NCBI GenBank assembly: GCA_943369595.1
Contig: CALRNU020000011.1
Coordinates: 1-64,000, forward strand
Direction: 5' to 3'
DNA: 64,000 nucleotides
Origin: Synechococcus_D sp943369595
GTDB taxonomy: Bacteria; Cyanobacteriota; Cyanobacteriia; PCC-6307; Cyanobiaceae
Made by a program: the position numbers and the translations under genes. The notes under the pieces were generated by a model. That model ran no database searches, was not told the origin of the DNA, and saw only the letters and a list, made by a program, of their open reading frames with translations. Below are positions 45,943-55,045 of the stretch, in pieces. The stretch's first letter is position 1. Each line of letters begins with the position of its first letter.

Positions 45943-47214
45943 ATGACGCTGCCGGTCGCCTGGTTGGATTGGCTCGTGGCTTTGGCCAGGGCGAAGGGCA
46001 TGGGGCTGAGCCTCGTTGGTGGTGCCATCCGCGACCTTTGCATGGGCCAGGGCGCCGCCAGCAAGGACCTGGACCTGGTGGTGGAGGGGCCTGGGCCTTG
46101 GCCGGCCCTAGCCCTGGCGGAGGCAGTTCGGTCTGGGGCCCTCCCCCAAGGATTTTTGCTCCAGGAGCTCCATCAACACGGGGCCTATGGCACCGCCCGT
46201 TTGCTGTTGCAGGCCCCCCAGGGGGAGCTGATCTGTGACCTCACTTCTGCCCGCAGGGAGCATTACCCCTTTCCCGGCGCCCATCCCCTGGTGGCCCCTG
46301 CCTCCCTTAGGGAAGACCTAAACCGCAGGGATTTCACGCTTAATGCCATGGCCTGGCCCCTCCAGCAAGGGCTGTTGTGGAGCCCCCAGGCCCTGGTGGA
46401 CCCCCTGGGGGGTCAGGCGGATCTGGCGGCAGCCCAGCTGCGTCTGCTGCACGCCCGCAGCCTGGAGGACGATCCCAGCCGTTTGCTGAGGGCTGCCCGC
46501 TATGCCGCCCGGCTGGGGCTGGAGCTGGCCCCGGAGAGTGCCACCCAGGCGGATGAAGCCCTCAGCCATTGGCCCTGGCCCCCCGGGGCGCCGGCCCTGG
46601 GGGCGCGGCTGCGCATGGAGTTGGACCTGATGTTTGACGAGCACTGCTGGCGGCAGGCCCTGGGGGTGCTCCAGCACTGGGGCGGGCTGGAGCTGCTGCA
46701 ACGGGGTTGGCGCCATTTGCCCGCGGGCAGCAGCCATCGGCTGGCGCGATTAGGGCGGTGGGGACCGGCCTTGGATCCGGCCTGGTCGGCCCCGGCCCTG
46801 CGGCTGGTGGGGCTGCTGGAGCTGCTGCCGGGTGATCTAGCTGAGCGCTTGGAGCTGGCCCAGCGGCTGCAGTTGCACCACCGCCAGCAACGCTTGCTGG
46901 AGCAGGCGGGGCTGTTGCGGCAGTGGTTGCAGCAGGGAGAAGCCAGGGCCCACTGGCGGCCCTCCCAGTGGACTGAAGCCTTGGAGCACCCCGGTAGCCA
47001 TGGCCATCCCCTGGCGGTGCTGTTGCTGCTGCTCAACCCCGAGGCCCATGGAGCCCCCTGGCGGCGGCCGTTATGGCACTGGCTGCTGCGTTGGCGCCTG
47101 CTGCCTTCGCCCCTGAGCGCAAAGCAACTGCTGGCCGAGGGGCTCACCCCCGGGCCGGCCTTGGGGCAGCGGCTATGGCAGGAGCGAGCTAAAGCGATTG
47201 ACTCTCTAAATTAA
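45943..47214 (+). CDS. CCA-adding/tRNA nucleotidyltransferase family
   Basis: The protein is about 423 residues from ATG 45943; an upstream GTG would add 19 residues of doubtful quality. It belongs to class II nucleotidyltransferases. Motifs are LVGGAIRDLCMG (about 24–35), DLDLVVEG (about 43–50), the RRDFTLNAMA region (about 128–137) and DDPSRLLRAARYAARLG (about 176–192). It either adds CCA to tRNAs or forms one half of a split CC/A-adding pair, a detail that cannot be settled from this sequence. The stop overlaps the convergent repeat protein gene by 4 bp. Confidence 0.9.
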   Translation: MTLPVAWLDWLVALARAKGMGLSLVGGAIRDLCMGQGAASKDLDLVVEGPGPWPALALAEAVRSGALPQGFLLQELHQHGAYGTARLLLQAPQGELICDLTSARREHYPFPGAHPLVAPASLREDLNRRDFTLNAMAWPLQQGLLWSPQALVDPLGGQADLAAAQLRLLHARSLEDDPSRLLRAARYAARLGLELAPESATQADEALSHWPWPPGAPALGARLRMELDLMFDEHCWRQALGVLQHWGGLELLQRGWRHLPAGSSHRLARLGRWGPALDPAWSAPALRLVGLLELLPGDLAERLELAQRLQLHHRQQRLLEQAGLLRQWLQQGEARAHWRPSQWTEALEHPGSHGHPLAVLLLLLNPEAHGAPWRRPLWHWLLRWRLLPSPLSAKQLLAEGLTPGPALGQRLWQERAKAIDSLN

Positions 47215-48554
47215 GTGTTACTTAGGTATGCATAGTCGGAGGCAGCGCTGCTGGTACTTGGTACATAGGCACCCACACTGGCCTTGTCAAAGATTGAATC
47301 ATTTGTGGTGAACAAAGGCGTGGTTCCTGTTGATGAATTAAAGGGAATGAGTTCCCATTTTGCTTCTGTGAAGGATCCAGTTGTTGAGTTTCTATATACA
47401 ATTGCCGTTGCTGCAGAAGCGGGAACATTGGCGCCAATCAGGGTGCTGACGGTGGCCGGTAACTTGTAAAGGCCATTGCCGTCAGACCAAATTCCTTCGA
47501 AGTGAGATTCAATATTTGGAGTTGATTGGTTCGGGGTTGGTTGGTAAACAAATTTTTTGTAGTTTGAGAATAATCCTGTAATCGAATCGTAGTCGATAAG
47601 GTAGGCAGACCCCAGGATTTCGGTGCTTTGTCCCATGATCTTTTTGCGCGTGGTGTCTAGTTGCCGTCCAACTCCGCCAGCAATCGTGTAGCTAGAGCCT
47701 TGGTTGTGCCATATCCCATAGGCGGTTTTGGTGAGCGAGTCGTCGGCGCCGTCTAGGTGTATGTCGATCTGTTTTTCGGAGTCTTTTGCTGTGGGATTGT
47801 ATATAAATGCTCGCCCCGCTGGTTGGGCGTCAACCGTTGCGTCAATTGCATTGTAATTGCCAACGGCCAATCCGCCGTCGACGCTATGGGTAAAAGTGTA
47901 GTCAGCTAATCTGCCACTTACCGGGTATTTCGCTTGGAAAACTTGAAAGGCATTTTTGTTTGGCGTAGCTGTAATCGGCCCTTCATAGTAAAACCCGTAG
48001 GTGCTTGTGGGAAAGCCTGAATCGTATCCAGGTTGGGCTTGAGAGACGGAACCCACTAGATTTACATGTCCTTTGCCTAGGTTGTGCACGCCATATATGC
48101 TGGTGTTTGAATATGTTCCCGAGGGGTTGCTGCCGTTGATCAATGCAGCATTGCTGGGAACAACCATTGTTGTCCAGGTGCCGCTGCCGTTGCCTTGGGT
48201 AGTGGTGGCATTATTAATTGGGCCTTGGTAAACAACTCCAGCGGCGGCTGGATTGCCTACATTTGATGTTCCAGTTATAATGTAGTCTCCAGTCTTGTCG
48301 CCACCGGTAATGCCTTGCAGCGCATAGCTGTTGGGATAGGAGAGGGTAGTGCCAGTGCTGCTAATAGTGCCAGCAAAAAATGGGGTAAAAAGGCTTGATT
48401 GTTGTTGGCTTGCTTGAGCCGGCGCGCTGATGATAGGGCTGGGGCTCGATAGGCTCTGGTGAGCTGCCTGCCAGATGGCTATTGCTGAGGCGCCCTTCTT
48501 GAAAAAGCCAGAAGAATGAAGATAATAAAATAATGCGAATTGGGCCGAGTTCAT
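47211..48554 (-). CDS. repeat-rich protein, possibly beta-propeller, unknown function
   Basis: The 447-residue protein shows about four or five degenerate units of roughly 60–80 residues with a hydrophobic beta pattern closing in AxxYxGPI-like ends. Examples are GDYIITGTSNVG...GVVYQGPI, GHVNLVGSVSQA...GFYYEGPI, GGLAVGNYNAID...AFIYNPT and SSYTIAGGVG...AYLIDYDS. This suggests a beta-propeller or similar repeat fold. The N-terminus (MNSAQFALFYYLHSSGFF) is mildly hydrophobic, without a clear cleavage site. Base composition is AT-rich for this region and the context is surface glycan genes. I do not recognise a family. Confidence 0.6.
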   Translation of the reverse strand: MNSAQFALFYYLHSSGFFKKGASAIAIWQAAHQSLSSPSPIISAPAQASQQQSSLFTPFFAGTISSTGTTLSYPNSYALQGITGGDKTGDYIITGTSNVGNPAAAGVVYQGPINNATTTQGNGSGTWTTMVVPSNAALINGSNPSGTYSNTSIYGVHNLGKGHVNLVGSVSQAQPGYDSGFPTSTYGFYYEGPITATPNKNAFQVFQAKYPVSGRLADYTFTHSVDGGLAVGNYNAIDATVDAQPAGRAFIYNPTAKDSEKQIDIHLDGADDSLTKTAYGIWHNQGSSYTIAGGVGRQLDTTRKKIMGQSTEILGSAYLIDYDSITGLFSNYKKFVYQPTPNQSTPNIESHFEGIWSDGNGLYKLPATVSTLIGANVPASAATAIVYRNSTTGSFTEAKWELIPFNSSTGTTPLFTTNDSIFDKASVGAYVPSTSSAASDYAYLSNT

Positions 48555-48650
48555 CTTTTGAGGGTAGTTGAGGAGAGACGATGGGGCCTAATGTAACAAA
48601 ATCACAAGCTCCCTAATGTTGAGTCATATTTTTTCTTGAGCGACTATTTC

Positions 48651-49535
48651 TCAAGCTAAGAATGATGAGAATATTGCCAGGCTGCGCTGGGGCTGCAGGG
48701 GCAGGCGCAGCAGTGCCATGGCCAGCAGGCGAGCCGTGCGCAGGGCCTGCACCCAGGGGGGGCAATGGCGCCTCAGAAATTGCAAATAACTAATGGTGGA
48801 GAGTCTCAATCGCCGCGGGGAAGGGGTGTGGCTGCCGGCCCCCCGTTGGTGGCCGATGGCCAGTTGGGGTAACCACAGCACTGCCGCCCCCTGGGCCCCT
48901 AGCCGCAGGCAAAGGTCCATGTCTTCGTAGTAAAGCGGGAAGGCGGCATCGAAGCGGGCGGGGGGCTGGTGGGCCTCCGGTTGCAACACCAGGCTGCAAC
49001 CGCTGAGCCAATCCACCGCCACCGGCCCCTGCCGTTGGGCCAGCTGCGCCCCTACCCGGCGCCGGCGAAAGCGCAAGCCCGGGTCAAACCAGCCGCCACT
49101 GGCCTCCAGCCCACCGCTGCTGGCCTGCACGGCGGTGCCCACCACTGAGCAACGGTGGAGGCTGGCCAGTTGGGCGATCAACCGGGCACATTCATCGCCC
49201 CGTCGCAGGTTGGTGTCGGGATTGAGCAGCCACACCCAGCCGTTGAAACCCGCCGCCGCCAGCGCTTCAAAGGCGCGGTTGCAACCGTCGCCAAAGCCAG
49301 CCCCCTCTTCCCCCTCAAGCAGCTGCAGGCCCAGGGACCCCGAGGCCAGGGCTTGGCTTTCCAGGGGCGCCGACTGGGGCGCATTGTTCACCACCAACCA
49401 GCGCTCTGGCTGCCAATGCTGCCGAGCCAGGTCTGAGGCCAGCTGCTGCAGGGGCCCTTGGCTGTGGTAGGCCACGGTCACGATCACAAGCCGCTGGCTG
49501 GGTTCCCGGCCCTGGAGCTCGGTGGCCCTAACCAT
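48651..49535 (-). CDS. family 2 glycosyltransferase
   Basis: The 294-residue protein resembles rhamnosyltransferase-type GT2 enzymes: LVIVTVAYHSQGPL near the start, WVVNNA-like LVVNNAPQS, GAGFGDGCNRAFE, WLLNPDTNLR (about residues 105–114) and YYEDMDLCLRLGAQG (about 202–216), the last being the usual acid-rich site. It overlaps the upstream GT39-like gene by 8 bp and is probably translated together with it. A 6-bp hairpin (48635–48655) lies beyond its end but has no U-tract on the coding strand. Confidence 0.85.
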   Translation of the reverse strand: MVRATELQGREPSQRLVIVTVAYHSQGPLQQLASDLARQHWQPERWLVVNNAPQSAPLESQALASGSLGLQLLEGEEGAGFGDGCNRAFEALAAAGFNGWVWLLNPDTNLRRGDECARLIAQLASLHRCSVVGTAVQASSGGLEASGGWFDPGLRFRRRRVGAQLAQRQGPVAVDWLSGCSLVLQPEAHQPPARFDAAFPLYYEDMDLCLRLGAQGAAVLWLPQLAIGHQRGAGSHTPSPRRLRLSTISYLQFLRRHCPPWVQALRTARLLAMALLRLPLQPQRSLAIFSSFLA

Positions 49536-51630
49536 CGGGCCCCGCCTTTGGCTTCAGGGCAGCTTCCACAGCCCGGCGGGCGGCGGGAATCGACTGGCGG
49601 GCACTGTCGATGCGCCACAGCTGCCCCCCCAGCACCCCACTGAGGTCCCCCAGGCCCCGCAGCACGGGGTTGGGGCTCCGCCGTTGGCCCAGGTCGGCCA
49701 CGGCTTGGGCCCCCCAGGGGCGCCAGGCGGCGTTGAGCACCACGGCGCGGTATGCGACGGGCCAGGGGCTGGCGGGGTTGAGGGTTTCGAGCCGGGCAAA
49801 CCAGCGGTCGGCCTCCAGCGGTCGGTTCTGGAGTACCGCCAGTAGCCCCAGGCTCCAGAGGGCTTGGGAGTCGTTGGGGTTACGGGCCAGGCTGGTAAGC
49901 GCCTGTTGCCGCACCTGGCCCTGGTAGAGGCGGTGGCCATCCAGCTGGTGTTCCACCCCGATGGCATCAAACAGCGGAGCCAGCCCCGCCGGCCCCTGGG
50001 CGAGGCCGGCGGCCAGGGGCGGGAAGCGCTGGCTAAAGCTGGGCCCTGGCGGTGCTTGGGGGCGCCTCACCCAGAGCTCAAAACGGCCCCCCAGGGGCTT
50101 GGGCCAGCTCTGGCGCAAGCCAAACCGACCGCTGTGGCGAATGGCGTTGTTGAAGGCCTCCACCTGGGGGGCCACGGAGCCCTGGAAGCCGGTGCCCAGC
50201 AGCACCAACTGGGCCTGGTCCAGGGCGGCGGCGATGTGGGCCGGGTCGCCCCCCAGCTGGCGGCCCACCAGCTGGCCGCCGCCGCGCCGGCCGTAGTAAC
50301 TGACGTTGTGCTGGTTGAGGCCGCCGGTGCTGGGCACCACGATCAGGGTGCGGGGGCTGGCGCCATCGGCGCCCTGCAGGCTGGCCACAATTGCCTCCAG
50401 CGGTTCAGCTGGATGGCCCTGGCGTTCGATCGCCGCCCCCCTGCTGGCGCCCGTGAGGCCGGCGCTGGCCACTAGGCCCGCCGCTAGCAGCGGCCAGGGC
50501 AGCAGCAACCAGCAGCGGGCCAGGGCCAGGGCCAGCAGGGGCAGCAGCGGTGCCAGGTAGCGACTGTCCTTGTTGGGGCTGAGCACCGTGAGCAGGCTGC
50601 CGGCGGCCAGGGCGCCCAGCAGCCAGCCCCAGTCCCGGCTGGGCCACTGCCAGCGGGGGTAGGGCCAGCCGCGGCGGGCCAGTTGCCCTGCCCCCACCAG
50701 GGCGCCCAACAGCGCTCCCACCAGGGGAATCGCCCCCACCAACTGCGGCAGTCGCCGGGGGTACCAGAGCCAGCCGGCCAGGCTGCTGGCGTTGGGGTCG
50801 CCCTCGCGGGCGGCCGATTCCAGCGTGGCCCGCTCAGTGCCCCCCAGGGTGGTGATCAGGTTGTGCTGCAGCCAGGGCAGCACCAGGGCGAGCACCAGGG
50901 CCAGGGCGGCCAGCACCTGGGGCCGCCGGCCCTGGCCCTGGCGCAGGCCGGCGGCGGCGGCCCAGAGGGCTGGGGCTACCAGCACCAGCAGGGCGCTCTG
51001 CTTGATCAGCAGGGCGCTGGCCACCGCCAAGGCGGCCCCTAGGGCCTGGGGCCAGTGGCCCCCCAGGGGCCCCGGTCGCTGCCAGCGGCCCAGCAGCCAT
51101 AGGGCCCAGGTGCAGGCGGCGCCGAGCGGGATCTCCAGCACGTAATCCACCCGCACCTCCGCCAGCAGGGGCATCAGCCCGCAGAGCAGGGGGGCCAAGA
51201 GTCCGAGGGCCGCGCCGCGCCGCATCCCCCCCAGCTGCCGTCCCCAAAGGGCCACCCCCAGTAGCAAAAGCCCATGCCAAAGGCTGAGGGCCCAGGCGGC
51301 CTGGTCTGGACTATCTCCAGCCACGGCCATCACGCTGCCATTTACCAGGGAGGCGAGGGGGGGGATCTTTGGCGATAGATCCAGCAGTGCTTGCCAACCC
51401 TGCCAATGGCCCCCGGCCAGCAGGCCCAGGGCGCGACCGTGGTCTAGGGCACTGTTGAGGTAGTCGGCCTGGTCCCAGGCGGGCAGCCGCTGGTCGAGCT
51501 GGAGCCAGAGCCGATCGAGGGCAGTGCTTAGCAGCCAGAGCAACCCCAGCAGCGGCCAAAAGAAACGCTGCACCAGGGGCTTCTGGGAAGACTTCTGCAA
51601 AGGCTTCTGCATCTGCAATGGTTGAACCAA
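49528..51630 (-). CDS. GT39/ArnT-like membrane glycosyltransferase with TPR-like tail
   Basis: The 700-residue protein begins with a membrane helix and the acidic-loop pattern QLDQRLPAWDQADYLNSALD typical of GT-C enzymes, followed by about ten to twelve membrane segments to about residue 390. These enzymes use polyprenyl-linked sugars. A soluble region follows, and the last 150 residues or so contain a helical-repeat stretch (ALWSLGLLAVLQNRPLEADRWF) that resembles TPR units. The combination is unusual. It overlaps the family 2 glycosyltransferase by 8 bp and is followed upstream by galE on the same strand. Confidence 0.8.
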   Translation of the reverse strand: MVQPLQMQKPLQKSSQKPLVQRFFWPLLGLLWLLSTALDRLWLQLDQRLPAWDQADYLNSALDHGRALGLLAGGHWQGWQALLDLSPKIPPLASLVNGSVMAVAGDSPDQAAWALSLWHGLLLLGVALWGRQLGGMRRGAALGLLAPLLCGLMPLLAEVRVDYVLEIPLGAACTWALWLLGRWQRPGPLGGHWPQALGAALAVASALLIKQSALLVLVAPALWAAAAGLRQGQGRRPQVLAALALVLALVLPWLQHNLITTLGGTERATLESAAREGDPNASSLAGWLWYPRRLPQLVGAIPLVGALLGALVGAGQLARRGWPYPRWQWPSRDWGWLLGALAAGSLLTVLSPNKDSRYLAPLLPLLALALARCWLLLPWPLLAAGLVASAGLTGASRGAAIERQGHPAEPLEAIVASLQGADGASPRTLIVVPSTGGLNQHNVSYYGRRGGGQLVGRQLGGDPAHIAAALDQAQLVLLGTGFQGSVAPQVEAFNNAIRHSGRFGLRQSWPKPLGGRFELWVRRPQAPPGPSFSQRFPPLAAGLAQGPAGLAPLFDAIGVEHQLDGHRLYQGQVRQQALTSLARNPNDSQALWSLGLLAVLQNRPLEADRWFARLETLNPASPWPVAYRAVVLNAAWRPWGAQAVADLGQRRSPNPVLRGLGDLSGVLGGQLWRIDSARQSIPAARRAVEAALKPKAGPDG

Positions 51631-51673
51631 GGTTTCAGCCCAGGCGGCCCGGGGAATCCTGACGGATCAGCGA

Positions 51674-52711
51674 TCAGCCCCTATACCCCTGGGGATTGGC
51701 CCCTTGCCAGGCCCAGCCATCCCTACAGATGTCCCCCAGGCTGCGCTGGGTGCGCCAGCCCAGGCGTTCCAGGGCCAAGGAAGGATCGGCCACTGTGATG
51801 GCGGCATCCCCCGGACGGCGCTCCACTAGCCGGTAGGGCACGGCCTTAGCGCTGGCCAGCTCAAAGGCCTGCACCAGCTCCAGCACCGAATGGCCCTGGC
51901 CGCTGCCCAGGTTGAGGGTTAGCAATTGCGGCTCCTCCGCCAGCAGCAGCTCGAGGGCGGCGCGGTGGCCCTCCGCCAGGTCCATCACATGGATGTAGTC
52001 GCGCACCCCGGTGCCATCGGGGGTGGGCCAGTCGGAGCCGAATACCTGCAGCTCGCTGCGGCGCCCCACCGCCACCTGGCTGAGAAAGGGGAAGAGGTTG
52101 TTGGGGAGGCCCTGGGGATCCTCGCCGAGGCGACCGCTGGGGTGAGCCCCCACCGGGTTGAAATAGCGCAGGCGGCCGATGCGCCAACCGGGTTCGCTGG
52201 CGGCCAGGTCGGCCAGCAGTTGTTCGGCGGCGGCCTTGCTGTGGCCGTAGGGGTTGATGGGCTGGATTGGGGCGGTTTCCGGGATCGGCACCTGGGCGGG
52301 GTAGCCGTAAACCGTGGCGCTGCTGCTAAACACCAGGGTGCGGCAGCCGGCGGCGGCCATCGCTTGTAGCAGTAGCCGGGTGCCGCAGAGATTCACATCC
52401 CAATACATGAGCGGCTGGGCCACCGATTCCCCCACGGCCTTGAGCCCGGCGAAGTGGATCACCGCATCAATGCCACCGCCGCTGGCATAGGGGCCGCCGT
52501 TGAATACGCGCCCCAGGCTGCCCGGATCGCGTAGGTCGCCGGCCACGAGCTCCAGGGGCCGGCCACTGAGTTGCTCCACCCGTTTCAGGGCCTCGGGGGA
52601 GCTGTTGCGGAAGTCGTCGAGCACCACCAGCTGGTGGCCGGCCTCCAGCAGCACCACACAGGTGTGGCTGCCGATGAAACCAGCACCGCCGGTGATGAGC
52701 AGTCTGGCCAC
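51674..52711 (-). CDS. galE: UDP-glucose 4-epimerase
   Basis: The 345-residue short-chain dehydrogenase-type enzyme interconverts UDP-glucose and UDP-galactose. It has the NAD-binding motif TGGAGFIGSH (residues 7–16), the catalytic SSSATVYG (about 126–133) and YGHSKAAAE (about 150–158, Tyr-x3-Lys). LRYFNPVGAHPSG is typical for GalE. It is divergent from hisS (72 bp between starts) and 43 bp upstream of the GT39-like gene, so it supplies a nucleotide sugar to the same glycan system. Confidence 0.93.
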   Translation of the reverse strand: MARLLITGGAGFIGSHTCVVLLEAGHQLVVLDDFRNSSPEALKRVEQLSGRPLELVAGDLRDPGSLGRVFNGGPYASGGGIDAVIHFAGLKAVGESVAQPLMYWDVNLCGTRLLLQAMAAAGCRTLVFSSSATVYGYPAQVPIPETAPIQPINPYGHSKAAAEQLLADLAASEPGWRIGRLRYFNPVGAHPSGRLGEDPQGLPNNLFPFLSQVAVGRRSELQVFGSDWPTPDGTGVRDYIHVMDLAEGHRAALELLLAEEPQLLTLNLGSGQGHSVLELVQAFELASAKAVPYRLVERRPGDAAITVADPSLALERLGWRTQRSLGDICRDGWAWQGANPQGYRG

Positions 52712-52783
52712 GGCATGCCCCTTAACTGAGAACCGATTCTGGCTGGCCGGGGAGGATGATCCCCGCTGGAAAGGGGCGCCCCG

Positions 52784-54046
52784 GTGGAACAGCTGCAGAG
52801 CCTGCGCGGCATGGTGGATCTAGTGCCGCTGGCCACCGTTCAGTGGCAGCACCTGGAGTCGAGGGCCAGGGAGCATTTTCGCCGGGCTTGGGTGGGGGAA
52901 ATCCGCACGCCGTTGCTGGAACCCACGGAGTTGTTTGCCCGCGGCATTGGCGAAGCCACCGATGTGGTGGGCAAGGAGATGTATTCCTTCCTGGACCGCG
53001 GCGAACGCTCCTGCACCCTGCGGCCCGAGGGCACGGCCGGGGTGGTGCGGGCGGTGATTCAGCAGGGGCTGCTCAGCCAAGGCCCCCAGAAGCTTTGGTA
53101 TAGCGGGCCGATGTTTCGCTACGAACGGCCCCAGGCCGGTCGCCAGCGGCAGTTCCACCAGATCGGCCTGGAGTGCCTTGGTTTTGCCGATCCCCGCAGT
53201 GATGCGGAAGCAATGGCCCTGGCCTGGGATCTGCTGGAGGACTTGGGTCTGCGGGGCCTCCGCCTCCAACTCAATTCCCTCGGCAGTGCTGAGGATCGCC
53301 TCGGCTATCGCACGGCCCTGGTGGCCTGGCTGGAGCAGCGGGTGGACCAGTTGGATCCAGATTCCCAGCAGCGCTTGCAGACCAATCCGCTGCGGATCCT
53401 CGACAGCAAGAATCCAGCCACCCAGGCGCTCCTGTTGGATGCCCCCAGCCTGGAAAAATCCCTGTCGGCCGATAGCCGCCAGCGTTTTGAGGCGGTGCAA
53501 GCCGGCCTTGGCCAGCTTGCGATCCCCTACGAGCTCAACCCCCGGTTGGTGCGGGGCCTCGACTACTACAGCCACACTGCTTTTGAAATCACCTCAGCAG
53601 AACTGGGCGCCCAGGCCACCGTCTGTGGGGGCGGCCGCTACGACGGCCTCGTTCAGCAGCTGGGGGGGCCGGATACCCCGGCGATTGGTTGGGCCATAGG
53701 CATGGAACGCCTGGCCCTACTTATGGCGTCTGGCTCCCAGGTGAAGCCGGCGGCCCCCGATGTGTATTTGGTTAGCAAGGGGGAACTGGCGGAACCCTTT
53801 GCCCTGGCCGTGGCCCGGCAACTGCGGGGGGCAGGGCTGGCGGTGGAACTGGACCTCAGCCGGGCGGCCTTCGCCAAACAACTAAAGCGGGCCGATCGTT
53901 CCCTGGCCCCCTGGGCGGTGTTGATCGGTGATGGCGAGGCCCAGAGCCAGCAGGTGCTGCTCAAGGATCTGCGGGAGGGGGAGGAGGAACGGCTCGACCG
54001 TGGGTCGCTGGTGCGGCGCCTGCAGGGGTCAGCGTTGGGTGGCTAG
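52784..54046 (+). CDS. hisS: histidyl-tRNA synthetase
   Basis: The 420-residue class II synthetase charges tRNA-His. Motif 2 is FRYERPQAGRQRQFHQIGLE (about residues 111–130), the histidine-binding segment is LVRGLDYYSHTAFE (about 256–269), and motif 3 region is GGGRYDGLVQQLGG...GWAIGMERL (about 281–308). The start is GTG at 52784, giving MEQLQSLRGMVDLVP, which matches the family start. The last 18 bp overlap the end of the convergent fucose synthase gene. Confidence 0.95.
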   Translation: MEQLQSLRGMVDLVPLATVQWQHLESRAREHFRRAWVGEIRTPLLEPTELFARGIGEATDVVGKEMYSFLDRGERSCTLRPEGTAGVVRAVIQQGLLSQGPQKLWYSGPMFRYERPQAGRQRQFHQIGLECLGFADPRSDAEAMALAWDLLEDLGLRGLRLQLNSLGSAEDRLGYRTALVAWLEQRVDQLDPDSQQRLQTNPLRILDSKNPATQALLLDAPSLEKSLSADSRQRFEAVQAGLGQLAIPYELNPRLVRGLDYYSHTAFEITSAELGAQATVCGGGRYDGLVQQLGGPDTPAIGWAIGMERLALLMASGSQVKPAAPDVYLVSKGELAEPFALAVARQLRGAGLAVELDLSRAAFAKQLKRADRSLAPWAVLIGDGEAQSQQVLLKDLREGEEERLDRGSLVRRLQGSALGG

Positions 54047-55045
54047 GGCCCCTGGGAGCGTTGCTTTCACGGCGCTTAAGCCCTCGGCCAGGGGAATAGC
54101 CGCCTGCCAGCCCAGGGCCCGCAGCCGGCTCCCATCCAGCAATTTGCGGGGGGTGCCATCGGGCTTGCTGCTGTCCCAGCGGATTTCCCCCTGGTAATCC
54201 AGGGTGCACGCCACCAGCTCGGCCAGCTCTCGGATCGTTAGGTCGTGGCCGCTGCCCACGTTGAGAAATTGCAGCGCTTCCCCGTGGTCGTCTTTGGGGG
54301 CATCGGCGGCGCTGGGATCCCAGTGCTCCAGGCAGAACACCGCTGCCGCCGCCAGGTCGTCCCCATGCAGAAACTCCCGCCTGGGGGTGCCCGTGCCCCA
54401 GCAGAGCACCTCCGGGGCCCCCGTCTGGCGGGCTTCCCAGAAGCGGCGGACCAGGGCGGCGATCACATGGCTGTGGCTGGGGTGGTAGTTATCGCCCGGT
54501 CCGTAGAGGTTGGTGGGCATCAGGCTGATCGCATCAAAGCCCTGTTGTTGGCGCAGGGCTCGGCACAGCTGGATGCCGGCGATCTTGGCGATCGCATACC
54601 ACTCATTGGTGGGCTCTAGGGCCCCGCTAAGTAATGCCTCCTCCCGGATCGGTTGCTCGGCAAATTTCGGATATATGCAGCTGCTGCCTAAAAACAACAG
54701 CCGGCGCACGCCGCAGCGCCAGGCGTTTTCGATCACATGGTTCTGGATCTTGAGGTTGTCGAGCAGGAAATCGGCTGGGTAGCTGGCATTGGCCTGGATG
54801 CCGCCCACCTTGGCGGCGGCCAGCACCACCACATCGGGCCGATGCAAGGCAAACCACTGCTCCACTGCCCCAGGATCCAGCAGGTTGAGCTCCTGGCGGC
54901 TGGCGCTGAGCAGGGCCCCACCGGCGGCGGCGCTGCCGTAACCGGCCCCCCTGAGCGCCCGGCAGATGGCTGAACCCGCCATGCCCCGGTGGCCCGCCAC
55001 ATAGATGCGATCGCTGGGGCTTATCAGGGGGCTGTGGGTTGTCAT
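54029..55045 (-). CDS. fcl: GDP-L-fucose synthase
   Basis: The protein has 338 residues from ATG 55045; the frame is open further upstream but that part is out of frame with the family and inside gmd. It converts GDP-4-keto-6-deoxymannose to GDP-L-fucose using NADPH. AGHRGMAGSA (residues 17–26) is the nucleotide motif, FLGSSCIYPKFAEQPIREE follows, and the Tyr-x3-Lys site is EWYAIAKIAG. HPSHSHVIAALVRRF is family-typical. The ATG overlaps the gmd stop (ATGA). Confidence 0.95.
   Translation of the reverse strand: MTTHSPLISPSDRIYVAGHRGMAGSAICRALRGAGYGSAAAGGALLSASRQELNLLDPGAVEQWFALHRPDVVVLAAAKVGGIQANASYPADFLLDNLKIQNHVIENAWRCGVRRLLFLGSSCIYPKFAEQPIREEALLSGALEPTNEWYAIAKIAGIQLCRALRQQQGFDAISLMPTNLYGPGDNYHPSHSHVIAALVRRFWEARQTGAPEVLCWGTGTPRREFLHGDDLAAAAVFCLEHWDPSAADAPKDDHGEALQFLNVGSGHDLTIRELAELVACTLDYQGEIRWDSSKPDGTPRKLLDGSRLRALGWQAAIPLAEGLSAVKATLPGALATQR

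Noticed and set aside
45894..46064. N-terminal extension of the family 2 glycosyltransferase to 46064
   Set aside because: It would overlap the conserved start and catalytic motif of the CCA-adding enzyme gene, which is the stronger reading.
48635..48655. CTTGAG/CTCAAG hairpin as terminator of the glycosyltransferase gene
   Set aside because: On the minus strand the hairpin is followed by A residues, not T, and the stem is only 6 bp.
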